A stretch of DNA of 64,000 nt, from the NCBI RefSeq assembly GCF_002752655.1, contig NZ_CP023738.1, positions 62,001 through 126,000 on the forward strand, read 5' to 3'. The notes beneath the pieces were generated by a model. The model searched no databases and was not told the DNA's origin. It saw only the letters and a list, made by a program, of their open reading frames with translations. Shown here piece after piece: positions 51,744 to 61,248 of this stretch (positions are counted from its first letter, which is position 1; each line of letters starts with the position of its first letter). Made by a program: the position numbers and the translations under genes. This DNA is from Methylosinus trichosporium OB3b. Lineage in GTDB: Bacteria; Pseudomonadota; Alphaproteobacteria; Rhizobiales; Beijerinckiaceae.

Positions 51744-52061
51744 TCAGCCGCCGCAGCCGCCAGCGGTCACCTTGACCGTTTTCTTGTCCATCTCGATTGA
51801 ACCGTCGCTCATCTCGGCGATTGCGGAGACGGTTTGTGTCTGCGCGAGGCGGATGCGGGTCGACACTTCGGCCCTGCCGGAGAGAGGCGTGAGTGAGAAG
51901 GTGGCGGCTGTCGGCGTGGGATTGGCTTCCGCGATGATGACGATCCGCGCGACATAGAGCTGCTCTGTCATCGGGCTCGTCACCTTGACGGTGATGGGCA
52001 CGGAATTCCCGTTTTCGGCGATCTCGGGAAGGTCGAGCGTCACCGCGCTCCGACCCGGCCG
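51744..52061 (-). pseudogene. soxY: soxY, 5'-truncated by IS6 element
   Basis: The C-terminal ~105 residues are present, from LDLPEIAENGNSVPITVKV to the carrier-site end GGCGG. The N-terminal part with signal peptide is missing: homology stops exactly at the IS6 end (52062). The open frame continues into the IS but that extension is IS sequence. The protein, if made, would not be exported. Confidence 0.9.
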
Positions 52062-52865
52062 GGTTCTGTCGCGAATTTTTGTCGCAGGTCGGTTTGGGGC
52101 TATAATTGCCGGTAGTGGAGCTGGCGGACGAGTGCGATGATTGATTTCAAGGGCAGCCATTTTGAACGCGACGTGATTCTGTGGGGCGTCCGCTGGTATG
52201 TGGCGTATCCGATGAGCTATCGTCAACTCGAGGAAATGATGGAAGAGCGAGGTGTCGAAGTCGACCATTCGACGCTCAACCGCTGGGTCGTCAAGTATGC
52301 TCCTTTGCTGGAGAAACAGTTCCACACTCGCAAGCGCTCGATCGGATCCAGCTGGCGTCTCGATGAGACCTACGTGAAAGTCAAAGGCTGCTGGAAATAT
52401 CTGTATCGGGCGGTCGACAAGGCAGGCGGGACGGTGGATTTCCTGCTGACGGCCAAGAGGGACTGCAAAGCCGCGTTGCGCTTCTTGCGCAAGGCGATCG
52501 GCCAGCATGGCGAGCCGGAGAAGATCACGATCGACAAGAGCGGCGCCAACACGGCCGCGATCGAACGCTACAATGCGGAGCATGAAGCGGACATCGAAAT
52601 CCGCCGCATCAAATATCTCAACAATATTGTCGAACAGGACCATCGAGCGGTGAAGCGAGTGACGCGGCCGATGTTGGGTTTCAAATCATTTCGATCGGCT
52701 GCCGCGACACTTTCCGGGATCGAGCTCATGCATATGATCCGCAAGGGGCAGCTGCGAACGACAGGCGAATTGCGTCCAGCGCAGCAGTTCTATGCCCTCG
52801 TGGCGTGAGCCGCGTCACTCTCAGACGCCGGTGTCGCGTCCGTAGACAAAATTTGCGACACAACC
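52062..52865 (+). mobile_element. IS6-family element, copy A (804 bp)
   Basis: Ends GGTTCTGTCGCGAA (left) and TTTGCGACACAACC (right), near-perfect inverted repeats typical of IS6. It has the same length and ends as 61173-61976 in opposite orientation. No 8-bp target duplication: the left flank is soxY, and the right flank is the inside of an older copy, implying rearrangement. Confidence 0.93.
52137..52808 (+). CDS. IS6-family transposase
   Basis: 223 residues. DDE residues in WRLDETYVKVKG, ITIDKSGANT and NNIVEQDHRAVKR. Identical in sequence to the copy on the - strand at 61230. The frame is intact. Confidence 0.95.
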   Translation: MIDFKGSHFERDVILWGVRWYVAYPMSYRQLEEMMEERGVEVDHSTLNRWVVKYAPLLEKQFHTRKRSIGSSWRLDETYVKVKGCWKYLYRAVDKAGGTVDFLLTAKRDCKAALRFLRKAIGQHGEPEKITIDKSGANTAAIERYNAEHEADIEIRRIKYLNNIVEQDHRAVKRVTRPMLGFKSFRSAAATLSGIELMHMIRKGQLRTTGELRPAQQFYALVA

Positions 52866-53522
52866 ATCCGATGAGCTATCGCCAACTCGAAGAAATGATG
52901 GAAGAACGCGGCGTCGATGTCGACCATTCGACGCTCAACCGTTGGGTCGTCAAATATGCCCCTTTGCTGGAGAAGCGGTTTCGTGCTGGCAAGCGCACGG
53001 TCGGTTCGAGCTGGCGGCTCGATGAGACCTACGTGAAAGTCAAAGGTTGCTGGAAATAGCTGTATCGGGCGGTCGACAAGGCAGGCGCGACGGTGGATTT
53101 CCTGCTGACGGCCAAGAGGGACTGCAAAGCTGCGTTGCGCTTTTTGCGCAAGGCGATCGGCCAGCATGGCGAGCCGGAGAAGATCACGATCGACAAGAGC
53201 GGCGCCAACACGGCAGCGATCGAACGCTACAATGCGGAGCATGAAGCGGATATCGAAATCCGCCGCATCAAATATCTCAATAATATCGTTGAGCAGGACC
53301 ATCGAGCGGTGAAGCGAGTGACGCGGCCGATGTTGGGTTTCAAATCATTTCGATCCGCTGCTGCGACGCTTTCCGGCATCGAGCTCATGCATATGATCCG
53401 AAAGGACCAGTTGCGGACCAGGGGCGAATTGCGTCCAGCACAGCAGTTCTATGCCCTCGCGGCGTGAGCTGAAACACTCTCATACGCTCGTCGCGTCCAT
53501 AGTCAAAATTTGCGACGGAACC
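52866..53522 (+). mobile_element. IS6-family remnant, copy B
   Basis: Lacks the left end and the first codons of the transposase. It begins ATCCGATGAGCTATCG directly after copy A and ends with the IS6 repeat TTTGCGACGGAACC. It diverges from copies A and C at many sites, so it is an older insertion. Confidence 0.88.
52871..53467 (+). pseudogene. IS6 transposase remnant, truncated and with a nonsense codon
   Basis: Missing about the first 24 residues of copy A. An in-frame TAG at 53057 (GGAAATAGCTG, where copy A has GGAAATATCTG) splits it. The DDE residues remain readable after the stop. Confidence 0.9.
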
Positions 53523-55000
53523 GCGCGTCGACTCCGCAGCAATGGATCTTCACCGACGAATATGCGGGCGGCAAGACGATCACACCCGTGACGCCGAGCG
53601 ACCGCTTCAACGCCGCGGCGGCGACCGGCAATAATGTCGTCGATTTGCGCGCGGGCACGACTGATTCGTCGATCAATGGCAAGACCGTGACGGTTAGCGG
53701 CGACCTCGCCAAAGGTTTCGGCGGCGACGGCAATGACACGCTGATCGGAAATGGCGCCGGAAATCTTCTGAAGGGCGGGCGGGGCAACGACCTTCTGATC
53801 GGAGGCGCCGGCGCCGACACGCTCGACGGCGGCGCCGGGGTCGACACGGCCGACTATGGCGACAAGACCAGCGCCGTGGCGGTGACATTGAACGGCGCGA
53901 TCAATGCGACAGTGACGGTCGGCGGCGTCGCCGAGGATACGATCCGCAATATCGAAAATGTCACTGGTGGGGCCGCTTCAGATACTCTGACCGGCGACGA
54001 CGCAGCCAATCTGCTGTCCGGGGGCAATGGAAACGACCTTTTGAAAGGCGCCGGCGGGGCGGATATTCTCGACGGCGGCGCCGGTTCCGACACGGTCGAC
54101 TATCGGGACAAGACAGCCGCCGTGGCGGTGACATTGAACGGCGCGACCAATGCGAGCGTGAAAGTCGGCGGCGTCGCCGAGGACACGATCCGCAACATCG
54201 AGAACATCTACGGCGGCTCTGGAGCCGACACATTGATCGGCGACGGATCGTCGAATCTTCTTCGAGGCGGCGCCGGCGCCGATGTTTTGGACGGGGGCGC
54301 CGGCGTCGACACGGCCGACTATCGGGACAAGACGGCCTCCGTGGCGGTGACGCTGAACGGCGCGACCAATGCGAGCGTGAAAGTCGGCGGCGTCGCCGAG
54401 GACACGATCCGCAACATCGAGAACATCTACGGCGGCTCTGGAGCCGACACGCTGATCGGCGACGGATCGTCGAATCTTCTTCGAGGCGGCGCCGGCGCCG
54501 ATGTTTTGGATGGCGGCGCCGGCGTCGACACGGCCGACTACAGCGACAAGACGTCGTCGGTGGCGGTGACGCTGAATGGGGCGACGAACGCGACGGTGAT
54601 GGTCGGCGGCGTCGTGGAAGATACGGTCCGAAACATTGAAAATGTCACTGGCGGCGCCGGAGCAGACACGCTTGTCGGCGACAGCTCGGCCAATCTGCTC
54701 TCCGGTGGCGGTGGAGACGATGTATTGACCGGCGCCGGCGGCGCGGATCGCCTCACCGGCGGCTCCGGCTCGGACACCTTCGTGTTTGCGCCCGCGTTCG
54801 GGCAGGACATCATTACCGACTTCTCGTCGACTGACCGCTTACGTATCGATGACACCATATTCGCAAATTGGTCGGCGCTATCGAGCCATGCGCAGCAGGT
54901 GGGGACGGACACGGTCATCACGGCGAGCGTGGGCAATACGATCACTCTCCAGAATGTCACGATCTCGAGCTTGACTGCGAGCCAGATGGAATTCGTTTGA
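53510..55000 (+). CDS. RTX-type calcium-binding repeat protein, 5'-truncated
   Basis: Native sequence begins at 53523, right at the end of IS6 copy B, so the N-terminus is lost or replaced by a start inside the IS (TTG 53510). About 493 residues of nonapeptide RTX repeats (GGAGADTLDGGAGVDTADY) alternate with a 73-residue cassette containing GGVAEDTIRNIEN and KTSAVAVTLNGA. The C-terminus (SDTFVFAPAFGQDIITDF ... MEFV) is like the uncleaved signal of type I secreted proteins. It is probably a secreted or surface repeat protein; no secretion genes are nearby. It is likely not expressed in its original form. Confidence 0.82.
   Translation: MRRNRASTPQQWIFTDEYAGGKTITPVTPSDRFNAAAATGNNVVDLRAGTTDSSINGKTVTVSGDLAKGFGGDGNDTLIGNGAGNLLKGGRGNDLLIGGAGADTLDGGAGVDTADYGDKTSAVAVTLNGAINATVTVGGVAEDTIRNIENVTGGAASDTLTGDDAANLLSGGNGNDLLKGAGGADILDGGAGSDTVDYRDKTAAVAVTLNGATNASVKVGGVAEDTIRNIENIYGGSGADTLIGDGSSNLLRGGAGADVLDGGAGVDTADYRDKTASVAVTLNGATNASVKVGGVAEDTIRNIENIYGGSGADTLIGDGSSNLLRGGAGADVLDGGAGVDTADYSDKTSSVAVTLNGATNATVMVGGVVEDTVRNIENVTGGAGADTLVGDSSANLLSGGGGDDVLTGAGGADRLTGGSGSDTFVFAPAFGQDIITDFSSTDRLRIDDTIFANWSALSSHAQQVGTDTVITASVGNTITLQNVTISSLTASQMEFV
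54167..54604 (+). repeat. 219-bp tandem repeats in the RTX gene
   Basis: Two near-identical units start at 54167 and 54386 (73 codons each); flanking units are more divergent. Each encodes GGVAEDTIRNIENIYGGSG and a DTADY/DKT cassette. Confidence 0.85.
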
Positions 55001-55382
55001 TGTAGCCGACGCGACTTGGCTCCCGCCTCATAGCACGATGCGGTTGGCATCGTGCACGGGGCGGGGTCGAGGATCGCCTCAGACTACGATGGCCGGGTTA
55101 GCCCGCTCGCGCCGGGGATTGAAGCCGGAGGGGCTCGGTTTTCAGTTAACTGTCTTCACCCCAACAATCCACTCTATCTGTTGCAGCCGGGGCGATGACG
55201 ACGCCGAGCGATCTCGCCAATCGCAAAGCCTCAAAAGTGATAACAATCGATAAGTACCCCTTATCGATGGTCAGTGAACCAATTCTTGACCAAATGAAGG
55301 GAATAGCCGAAACTGCCTGAAACCAGCGACGGCGCGTCGCCGCGCCGCAAGCAGCGCCGGCCTTCCCTTTCAAGAGGTCCTC
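55001..55382. other. Intergenic stretch with one hairpin
   Basis: A perfect 9-bp stem GCACGATGC/GCATCGTGC with loop GGTTG at 55033-55055 lies 33 bases after the RTX stop. It has no T-tract, so a terminator role is weak. Nothing else was recognised. AAGAGG precedes the next ATG. Confidence 0.5.
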
Positions 55383-55601
55383 ATGTCACCCGCGTCCGAT
55401 GACGAGAACTCCGCCTCGAGGAAAATCCCCTCGGCCGACCGAACGCCCGCCTGCTCCTCGGCGCGAGACATCTCCGCCGAGGAGCAGGCGCGTCGTCGCG
55501 CGGCCATCGATGCGATATTGGCGCTGCGCGACAGCGGCGAGATCAAACCCGTCACCCGCGAGGAAATCCTCGCTTGGCGCCACGAAGGTCATCGCTGCTG
55601 A
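55383..55601 (+). CDS. Orphan antitoxin-like small protein
   Basis: 72 residues with no recognised DNA-binding half. The C-terminus REEILAWRHEGHRC closely parallels the end of the next antitoxin (AEELLAWRDEGRRF), so this looks like the toxin-binding tail of a related antitoxin. AAGAGG lies upstream. No toxin of its own follows. It may be a decayed or anti-addiction antitoxin; function not shown. Confidence 0.5.
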   Translation: MSPASDDENSASRKIPSADRTPACSSARDISAEEQARRRAAIDAILALRDSGEIKPVTREEILAWRHEGHRC

Positions 55602-55628
55602 CCATGGGAAATCGGTAAGGGGTCGAAC

Positions 55629-55871
55629 ATGTCGCTCACCGTCAAAGTCGGCGAAGCCAAAACTCGGCTCTCCGAACTGCTCGCGAAGGTCGAAGCCGGC
55701 GAAGAGGTGGTCATCGCCCGCGGGCACGAGCCGATCGCGCGCCTCACGCGCGTTCATAAGGCCGGGGATTTTGCCGCGCTCGTCGCCGAGGTGAAAGCCG
55801 CCCGCGCCACACGCGCCAAAACAACGGCAGAGGAATTGCTCGCCTGGCGTGATGAGGGGCGCCGGTTCTGA
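55629..55871 (+). CDS. Phd/YefM-family antitoxin
   Basis: 80 residues: SLTVKVGEAKTRLSELLAKVEAGEEV and ARGHEPIARL make the DNA-binding half; the C-terminal TAEELLAWRDEGRRF would bind the toxin. The stop overlaps the toxin ATG by one base (TGATG). Confidence 0.9.
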   Translation: MSLTVKVGEAKTRLSELLAKVEAGEEVVIARGHEPIARLTRVHKAGDFAALVAEVKAARATRAKTTAEELLAWRDEGRRF

Positions 55872-56287
55872 TGGCGCTCGTCGTCGACGCTTCGCTCGCA
55901 GCGGCGTGGTTCCTGCCGGACGAGCAGAATGACGCAGCCGACCGCGTCATGGCGGAACTCGACAAGAACCCAGGCCGGGCGCCGTCGCTGTTCTGGTTCG
56001 AAACGCGCAATCTGTTCGTCATGGCCGAACGGCGTGGTCGTCTCGCGCCCGGCGAAGCGACGGCGACGATGGCGCAGCTGCGCGGCTTTCCGATCATCGA
56101 CGAGGGGACGTGCAATGATCGGCTCGTCATCACGCTCGCCGGGCGGCATGGGCTGTCCGGTTACGACGCGAGCTATCTCGCGCTCGCCGTCGTCGAGAAG
56201 CTGCCGCTGGCGACTCTCGACAAAAAACTCGCGGCCGCCGCGCGCGCCGAGAGTGTCATCATCCTCGGGCCGCTGGGGGCGTCATGA
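55871..56287 (+). CDS. PIN-domain toxin (VapC type)
   Basis: 138 residues. PIN acids in VVDASLAAAWF (Asp), WFETRNL (Glu), YDASYLALA (Asp) and TLDKKL (Asp). Predicted RNase inhibited by the upstream antitoxin. The stop overlaps the recombinase ATG (ATGA), so the three genes are coupled. Confidence 0.92.
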   Translation: MALVVDASLAAAWFLPDEQNDAADRVMAELDKNPGRAPSLFWFETRNLFVMAERRGRLAPGEATATMAQLRGFPIIDEGTCNDRLVITLAGRHGLSGYDASYLALAVVEKLPLATLDKKLAAAARAESVIILGPLGAS

Positions 56288-57417
56288 CGATCGGCGACGA
56301 TTTCGCGATCGACGCGCTCGCCGGCTTTCTGCCGCTCTCGGCGCGGGATCGTCTGGCCGAGACGCTGACCGCGGCAGAGATCGACACGCTGACGCATCTG
56401 GCCAAAGCCGGGACGGGGCCGCATTCGCTGCGCGCGCTCGCCTCCGATCTCGGCTACCTCGAGGCCTGGGCGCGCGCTTCGACCGGCGCGCCGCTCGCCT
56501 GGCCGATGTCGGAGGCGACAGTGCTGCGCTTCATCGCCCATCATCTCTTTGACGCGGCGGAGCGCGAGAGAAACCCCGAGCACGGGATGCCGGCGGCGGT
56601 CGCCGCGATGCTGCGCGCCGACGGGCGCCTGAGAACCGAGGGGCCGCACGCGCCGGCGACGGTGCGGCGGCGCCTCGCGCTGTGGTCGAGCCTGCATCGC
56701 TGGCGCGGCCTCGAAGGGCCGTTCGCGAGCCCGTCGGTTCGCAACGCGCTGCGTCTCGCCGTCCGCGCCGCCGATCGGCCGCGGGCGCGCAAGAGCCGTT
56801 CGGCGATCACGCGCGATGTTCTCGACCGGCTGCTCGCGACCTGCGGACGCGGCACGGCGCTCGACGTCCGCGACCGCGCGCTGCTGCTGCTCGCCTTCGG
56901 GTCGGGCGGGCGCCGCCGCTCGGAAATAGCAACGCTCGAGGTCGACGATCTCGAGAACCTCGAGCCGGTTCCCGCCGATCCAAATGCGCCGAGCGGCGAC
57001 AAGCTCCCGGTCATGGCGATCCGACTGCGTCGCACGAAAACCGCCTCGGCCGACGCTGGCGAGAGCGCGCTGGTCGTCGGCCGGCCGGTCGAAGCGCTCC
57101 GCGCCTGGCTCGCCTTCGCGAAGATCGCTGCGGGCCCGGTGTTTCGCCCGATCGACAAATGGGGAAACATCGGCGCCGCCGCGCTCGATCCGCAGAGCGT
57201 CAACGCGATGATCAAGAGCCGCTGCGCTGCGGCCGGCCTCGATCCGAGGGAATTCTCGGCGCACGGGCTGAGGTCGGGATATCTCACCGAGGCGGCGCGC
57301 GCCGGCGTGCCGCTGCAGGAGGCCATGCAGCAGTCGCGGCATCGTTCCGTGCAGCAGGCCGCGCGCTACTACAAAGAGGGCGACATCGCGCGAGGCAGAG
57401 CGGCGCGACTCGGGTGA
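56284..57417 (+). CDS. Tyrosine recombinase (integrase family)
   Basis: 377 residues. N-terminal SAM-like DNA-binding domain, then catalytic Arg in GSGGRRRSEIATL, H-x2-R in SAHGLRSGYLT, His in SRHRSVQQA and Tyr in ARYYKEGD. It is coupled to a toxin-antitoxin pair by a 4-base overlap. Plasmid-borne recombinases of this type resolve multimers or move cassettes; no attachment site is evident. It ends 40 bases before a Tn3 end. Confidence 0.9.
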   Translation: MTIGDDFAIDALAGFLPLSARDRLAETLTAAEIDTLTHLAKAGTGPHSLRALASDLGYLEAWARASTGAPLAWPMSEATVLRFIAHHLFDAAERERNPEHGMPAAVAAMLRADGRLRTEGPHAPATVRRRLALWSSLHRWRGLEGPFASPSVRNALRLAVRAADRPRARKSRSAITRDVLDRLLATCGRGTALDVRDRALLLLAFGSGGRRRSEIATLEVDDLENLEPVPADPNAPSGDKLPVMAIRLRRTKTASADAGESALVVGRPVEALRAWLAFAKIAAGPVFRPIDKWGNIGAAALDPQSVNAMIKSRCAAAGLDPREFSAHGLRSGYLTEAARAGVPLQEAMQQSRHRSVQQAARYYKEGDIARGRAARLG

Positions 57418-57456
57418 TATCGGATCGAGCGTAGAAAGTCGGGAGGAAGGCGTCTA

Positions 57457-57494
57457 GGGGTCATCGTGGAATCTTCCATAAAACGCACTCTAAG
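57457..57494. repeat. 38-bp terminal inverted repeat of a Tn3-family transposon
   Basis: Starts GGGGTCATCGTGG and ends CGCACTCTAAG, exactly 38 bases, matching the GGGG...TAAG form of Tn3-family ends. It overlaps the 3' end of tnpA. The matching far end is not in the window; IS6 copy C interrupts that side. Confidence 0.8.
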
Positions 57495-60464
57495 CCGCAT
57501 CGAGAAAGTCTGTGCGGGGGCTTCGTAGGGGTCGGAAGGTGTTTTGAAGGGGCTCGGCCGGCCAGACGTAATCGCCGTTGAAGGCAATGTGCTCCCATCC
57601 GAGCGGAGCGATACGGGCGACGAGCTCATCGGGAATGGTTTCGCCGCGGGAACGCAGCTCGTCGACGGCGCGTCCCAGGTACACGGTGTTCCAAAGAATG
57701 ATGGCGGCGACCGCGAGATTGAGGCCGGAGGCGCGGTAGCTTTGATTCTCGAAAGTCCGATCGCGGATTTCGCCGAGGCGATGAAAGAACACTGCCCGCT
57801 TGAGAGCGTGGTGCGCCTCCCCCTTGTTGAGGCCGGCGTTGGCGCGGCGGCGCAAGGCGGGGTCGCTGATCCAGTCGAGCGTGAACAGCGTGCGCTCCAG
57901 GCGTCCAATTTCCCGCAGCGCCTTTGCGATGGCGTTCTGCCGCGGATAGGCGGCGAGACGGCGCATAAGCGCCGAAGGCGCGACGGTTCCGGCTCTGATC
58001 GACGCGCCCGAGCGCAGGATTTCATCCCAGTTGTCGCCGACGACACGCATGTCGATGGCGCCGCCGATGATCGGCGTGAGCGCCTTGTATTCCGCGCGGG
58101 CGTCCAGGACATAGATCCTTCGATCGGCGAGATCGCGAATGCGTGGCGCGAAGCGGAAGCCCAAAAGGCTGCACAGGCCGAACACGTGGTCGATGGCGCC
58201 GGCGGTGTCGGTGTAGTGCTCGCGAATGTCGAGCGCGCTCTCATGATGCAGCAGACCGTCGAGAACATGCGCCGCCTCGCTGGCGTTGGCGGCGATCACC
58301 TTGGTGTTGTAAGGCGCGTAGCGATCGGAGACGTGGGTGTAGAACTTCACGCCCGGCTCCGAGCCGTATTTGGCGTTGTGGTCGGCGCGCGCTTCGCCGT
58401 GGCCTCCGGCCCTGAAAAACTGGCCGTCCGATGAGGAGGTGTCGCCGTCGCCCCAGAGCTTTGTGAAGGGATGCGCGTGAATCGCATCGACAAGACAGGC
58501 GAGCGCCGCCTGATAGGTTTCGTCCCGCACATGCCATTCGGCGGTCCAGAGCAGCTTGGAATGCGTGGACACGGTGGAGCTGCGCGCCATCCGTGCGAGG
58601 CCGAGATTGGTCGCGTCGGCGAGCAAGGCGGTCATCAGCGCGAGAATGTCCTGCGGCGGCGCGCCGCTGCGCAGATGGAGAAAACGTTCCGAGAAGCCCG
58701 TCCAGCCGTGCACTTCCGCGAGGACCTCGGTGATGCGCAGATGCGGCAGCATGCCGTAGAGCCGGCGTGTCATGGCGTCCGCTTCTGCGTTCTCGTTCTT
58801 GCGGATGGGGCTGATCGACAATCCTTCTGTGGTGAGCGTCGCTTCGGGCAGCTCGCCAGCCGCTGCGAGCGCGTCGATCTCACGAATGCGGGCTTTCAAA
58901 AACTTGGTCTTCTCGTCACGCCAATCCTCGAAACGATCGGCGACGGCAAGGCCCAGCTCGCCGTCGCGACGCCACGTCGCGAACACGTCGGGCGGCAAGA
59001 GAAAGTCGTCGAAAGCACGAAACGCCCGGCTGCCTTCGACCCATACGTCGCCTGCTTGCAGGCGGTCGCGCAACGTCATCATGACCGCGACCTCGTAGGC
59101 CTTGCGATCGACGCCGGAGTCGCCTCTCACGAGCTTGCGCCATGTCGGTGACAAGAACGCCATCGGCGGATGCGCCGGAAATTTCCTCGGGCCCTTCGCA
59201 TGAATCTCGCGTAGCACGTCCAACGCGTCGAGCAGAGCGTCGCCGGATTTCCAGGAGCGGAACGTGAACGCGCCGAGCAGAACAGAGGAAACGTGCCGCA
59301 CCGTGGCATGGCGCTCCACGACCTCCTGCAGATTGTCCGTGCGCGCATTCGCGACCGTCTTGTCGGCTTCCTCGACGATGGCTTCCAGGCGCTTCCAGCC
59401 GAGCGCACGCTCCACTGCCGCAACCTGGTCCTCTCCCTTCTCCTTGGCCGCCAGCATGGCTTTCGCCATGCCGAGCAACGCCCGTGTCGGAGCATCGAGC
59501 GCCTTCGCGCGCGCGACGAGATTTTCCTTGTGCTTGTTTTCGGCGCGGCGGAACACGGAGCCGAGCATCTTGGCAAACATGGCGAGAGCGGCGTCGGTGA
59601 GGATCGCTTCCATCTCGCGCGCGAACACGACGAGCGTCGCCAAGCGGCGATGCGTGTCGAATCGCGAGACGTCGCGCGGAACGAGGATAGCGATTTCTCG
59701 GGCGATCGCCGCGTAACGTGCACGGTGAATGCGCTTCTCGCGATCTGTGCCGACGCCGAGCCGACGCACGGCTTGCAGCCGTTCGATGATCCAGGAGAGG
59801 TTTTTCTGCATCGGCTTCTCCGGCCATTCGCGCAGCCAGACGAGCAGTGTGCGTCCCTGTTCGTCGTCCACGGCGAGCATGGCCTCGAGCTTCGCGATCG
59901 TCTCCGGCGAGAGACCATCGGCAAGACTCTTGTACGCGCGCTTGCGAGCGAGAGCACGCGCCGCCAAGGCGATCTTTTCCAAGGTGACGGCCGCGGGGAG
60001 CAGAATGCGCCCTCGCCGCAGATGTTCGATCATCGCGGAAACGATCACGTCGCCACGATCGGCTCCCGTAGCCTGCTCGATCGCGACATGCGCAACGGCA
60101 CGGTAATCCTCGCGCCGGAACGCTCGAACGTCGAGGTAGGCTTGCAGTTCGCCAAGGTGCGCTCTGCGGGTTTGCTGCCGGTGCGCATATTCCTCGAACG
60201 CCTTGGGTTGTCTCCAATCTGCGCCGAGACGAAAGCGAGCATGTCGGCGGGCGGCGTCTCATCGACGCCGATGACTCGACCAGGGAAACGCAGGTAGGCG
60301 AGATGCAAGGCAAAGCCGAGCCGATTGGCGGGGCGGCGCCGCTCGCGGATCAGCGCCAGGTCTTCCGGAGAGAAGGTGTAGTGGCGGACGATCGCCGCCG
60401 GCTCGGTCGGCGGATCGAACAGCGCCGCGCGTGATTGCGGTGAGAGGATTTCGTGCTTCTTCAT
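57490..60464 (-). pseudogene. tnpA: Tn3-family transposase tnpA, frameshifted
   Basis: The full gene would run from ATG 60464 (MKKHEILSPQSRAALF) to 57490, about 990 residues. The N-terminal ~90 residues lie in one frame, ending near QIGDNP; the rest (VIVSAMIEHLRRGRILLP onward) lies in another. A single missing A in CCCAAGGCG (about 60202-60205, - strand) would explain it: adding one A gives DNPKAFEEYAHRQQTRRAHL, the expected family sequence. Catalytic regions of the large part look normal (ASEAAHVLDGLL, HYTDTAGAIDHVFGL). A sequencing error is the alternative. Confidence 0.88.
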
Positions 60465-60480
60465 GGCCGGCCCTTTCGGT

Positions 60481-60592
60481 TGCGCAAACAGTCGTTTGCG
60501 CAACGACGCGGCGCTCGGCCACGGCACACCTATAAATCAACGGCTTGCGCTTTACTCAATTCTGTTGCCAAATAGACGGCGTTTGGCAACAG
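60481..60592. promoter_or_regulatory. Putative res site / divergent control region of Tn3
   Basis: Between divergent tnpA and tnpR lie two strong palindromes: TGCGCAAACAGTCGTTTGCG (60481 on) and CTGTTGCCAAA-9 bases-TTTGGCAACAG (60562-60592). The position fits resolvase-binding subsites overlapping both promoters. Confidence 0.65.
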
Positions 60593-60606
60593 AAAAAGCG
60601 ACGATC

Positions 60607-61248
60607 ATGCTGCTCGGCTACGCCCGTGTCTCCAAGTCCGAAGACCAGGAAGCCGCGCCGCAAATCCGCGAGCTGAAAAAGGCCGGCTGCAAAAAGGTCT
60701 TCGAGGAAACGGCGTCCGGCGGAAGATGGGATCGGCCGGAGCTGCATCAGCTGCTCGATCAGATGCGCGCCGGCGACACTCTCGTCGTTTGGAAGCTCGA
60801 TCGGCTGTCGCGCTCGCTCAAGGACCTGCTGGTCATTCTCGAACGCATCGACGCCATGGGAGCAAGGTTCCGCTCTCTTACCGAGTCGATCGACACGTCA
60901 GGCCCCGCCGGCCGCATGATGATGCAGATGCTCGGCTCCTTCGCCGAGTTCGAGCGTGAGATGATCCGCGAGCGCACCCGTGCCGGCCTGCGCGAAGCCC
61001 GCGAGAAAGGCCGCGTTCCCGGCCGAAAGCCTCGGATAACTGCGGAGCAGAAGAAAGAAATCGTCGAAGCCGTCGCCTCCGGGCGCAAATCCGGCGCCGA
61101 AATGGCCTGGCTGTTCAATGTCCACAGAGGGACGATCTCACGCTTCGTCTCCCAGGCCCGCGCCACACCAACGGTTGTGTCGCAAATTTTGTCTACGGAC
61201 GCGACACCGGCGTCTGAGAGTGACGCGGCTCACGCCACGAGGGCATAG
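60607..61248 (+). CDS. tnpR: Serine resolvase TnpR, C-terminus altered by IS6
   Basis: ATG 60607. Catalytic Ser in GYARVSKSEDQ, KLDRLSRSLKDLL, and REMIRERTRAGL helix E, then an HTH (AEMAWLFNVHRGTISRFV). Native sequence ends at about residue 188 (SQARATP); the last ~25 residues come from the inverted end of IS6 copy C. The catalytic and HTH parts are complete, so function may persist. Confidence 0.92.
   Translation: MLLGYARVSKSEDQEAAPQIRELKKAGCKKVFEETASGGRWDRPELHQLLDQMRAGDTLVVWKLDRLSRSLKDLLVILERIDAMGARFRSLTESIDTSGPAGRMMMQMLGSFAEFEREMIRERTRAGLREAREKGRVPGRKPRITAEQKKEIVEAVASGRKSGAEMAWLFNVHRGTISRFVSQARATPTVVSQILSTDATPASESDAAHATRA

Larger units (their letters stand above)
57457..61172. mobile_element. 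Tn3-family transposon, truncated at its right side by IS6
   Basis: 38-bp end, tnpA on the - strand, res-like palindromes and divergent tnpR. The right terminal repeat is missing because IS6 copy C abuts the last codons of tnpR. tnpA carries a frameshift. The element is probably immobile by itself. Confidence 0.85.

Noticed and set aside
51744..52643. 299-codon - strand frame as a full SoxY-like protein
   Set aside because: Only the last ~105 codons are SoxY; the rest is antisense of the IS6 transposase.
55033..55055. Intrinsic terminator after the RTX gene
   Set aside because: Perfect hairpin but no T-tract; kept only as a hairpin within the intergenic note.
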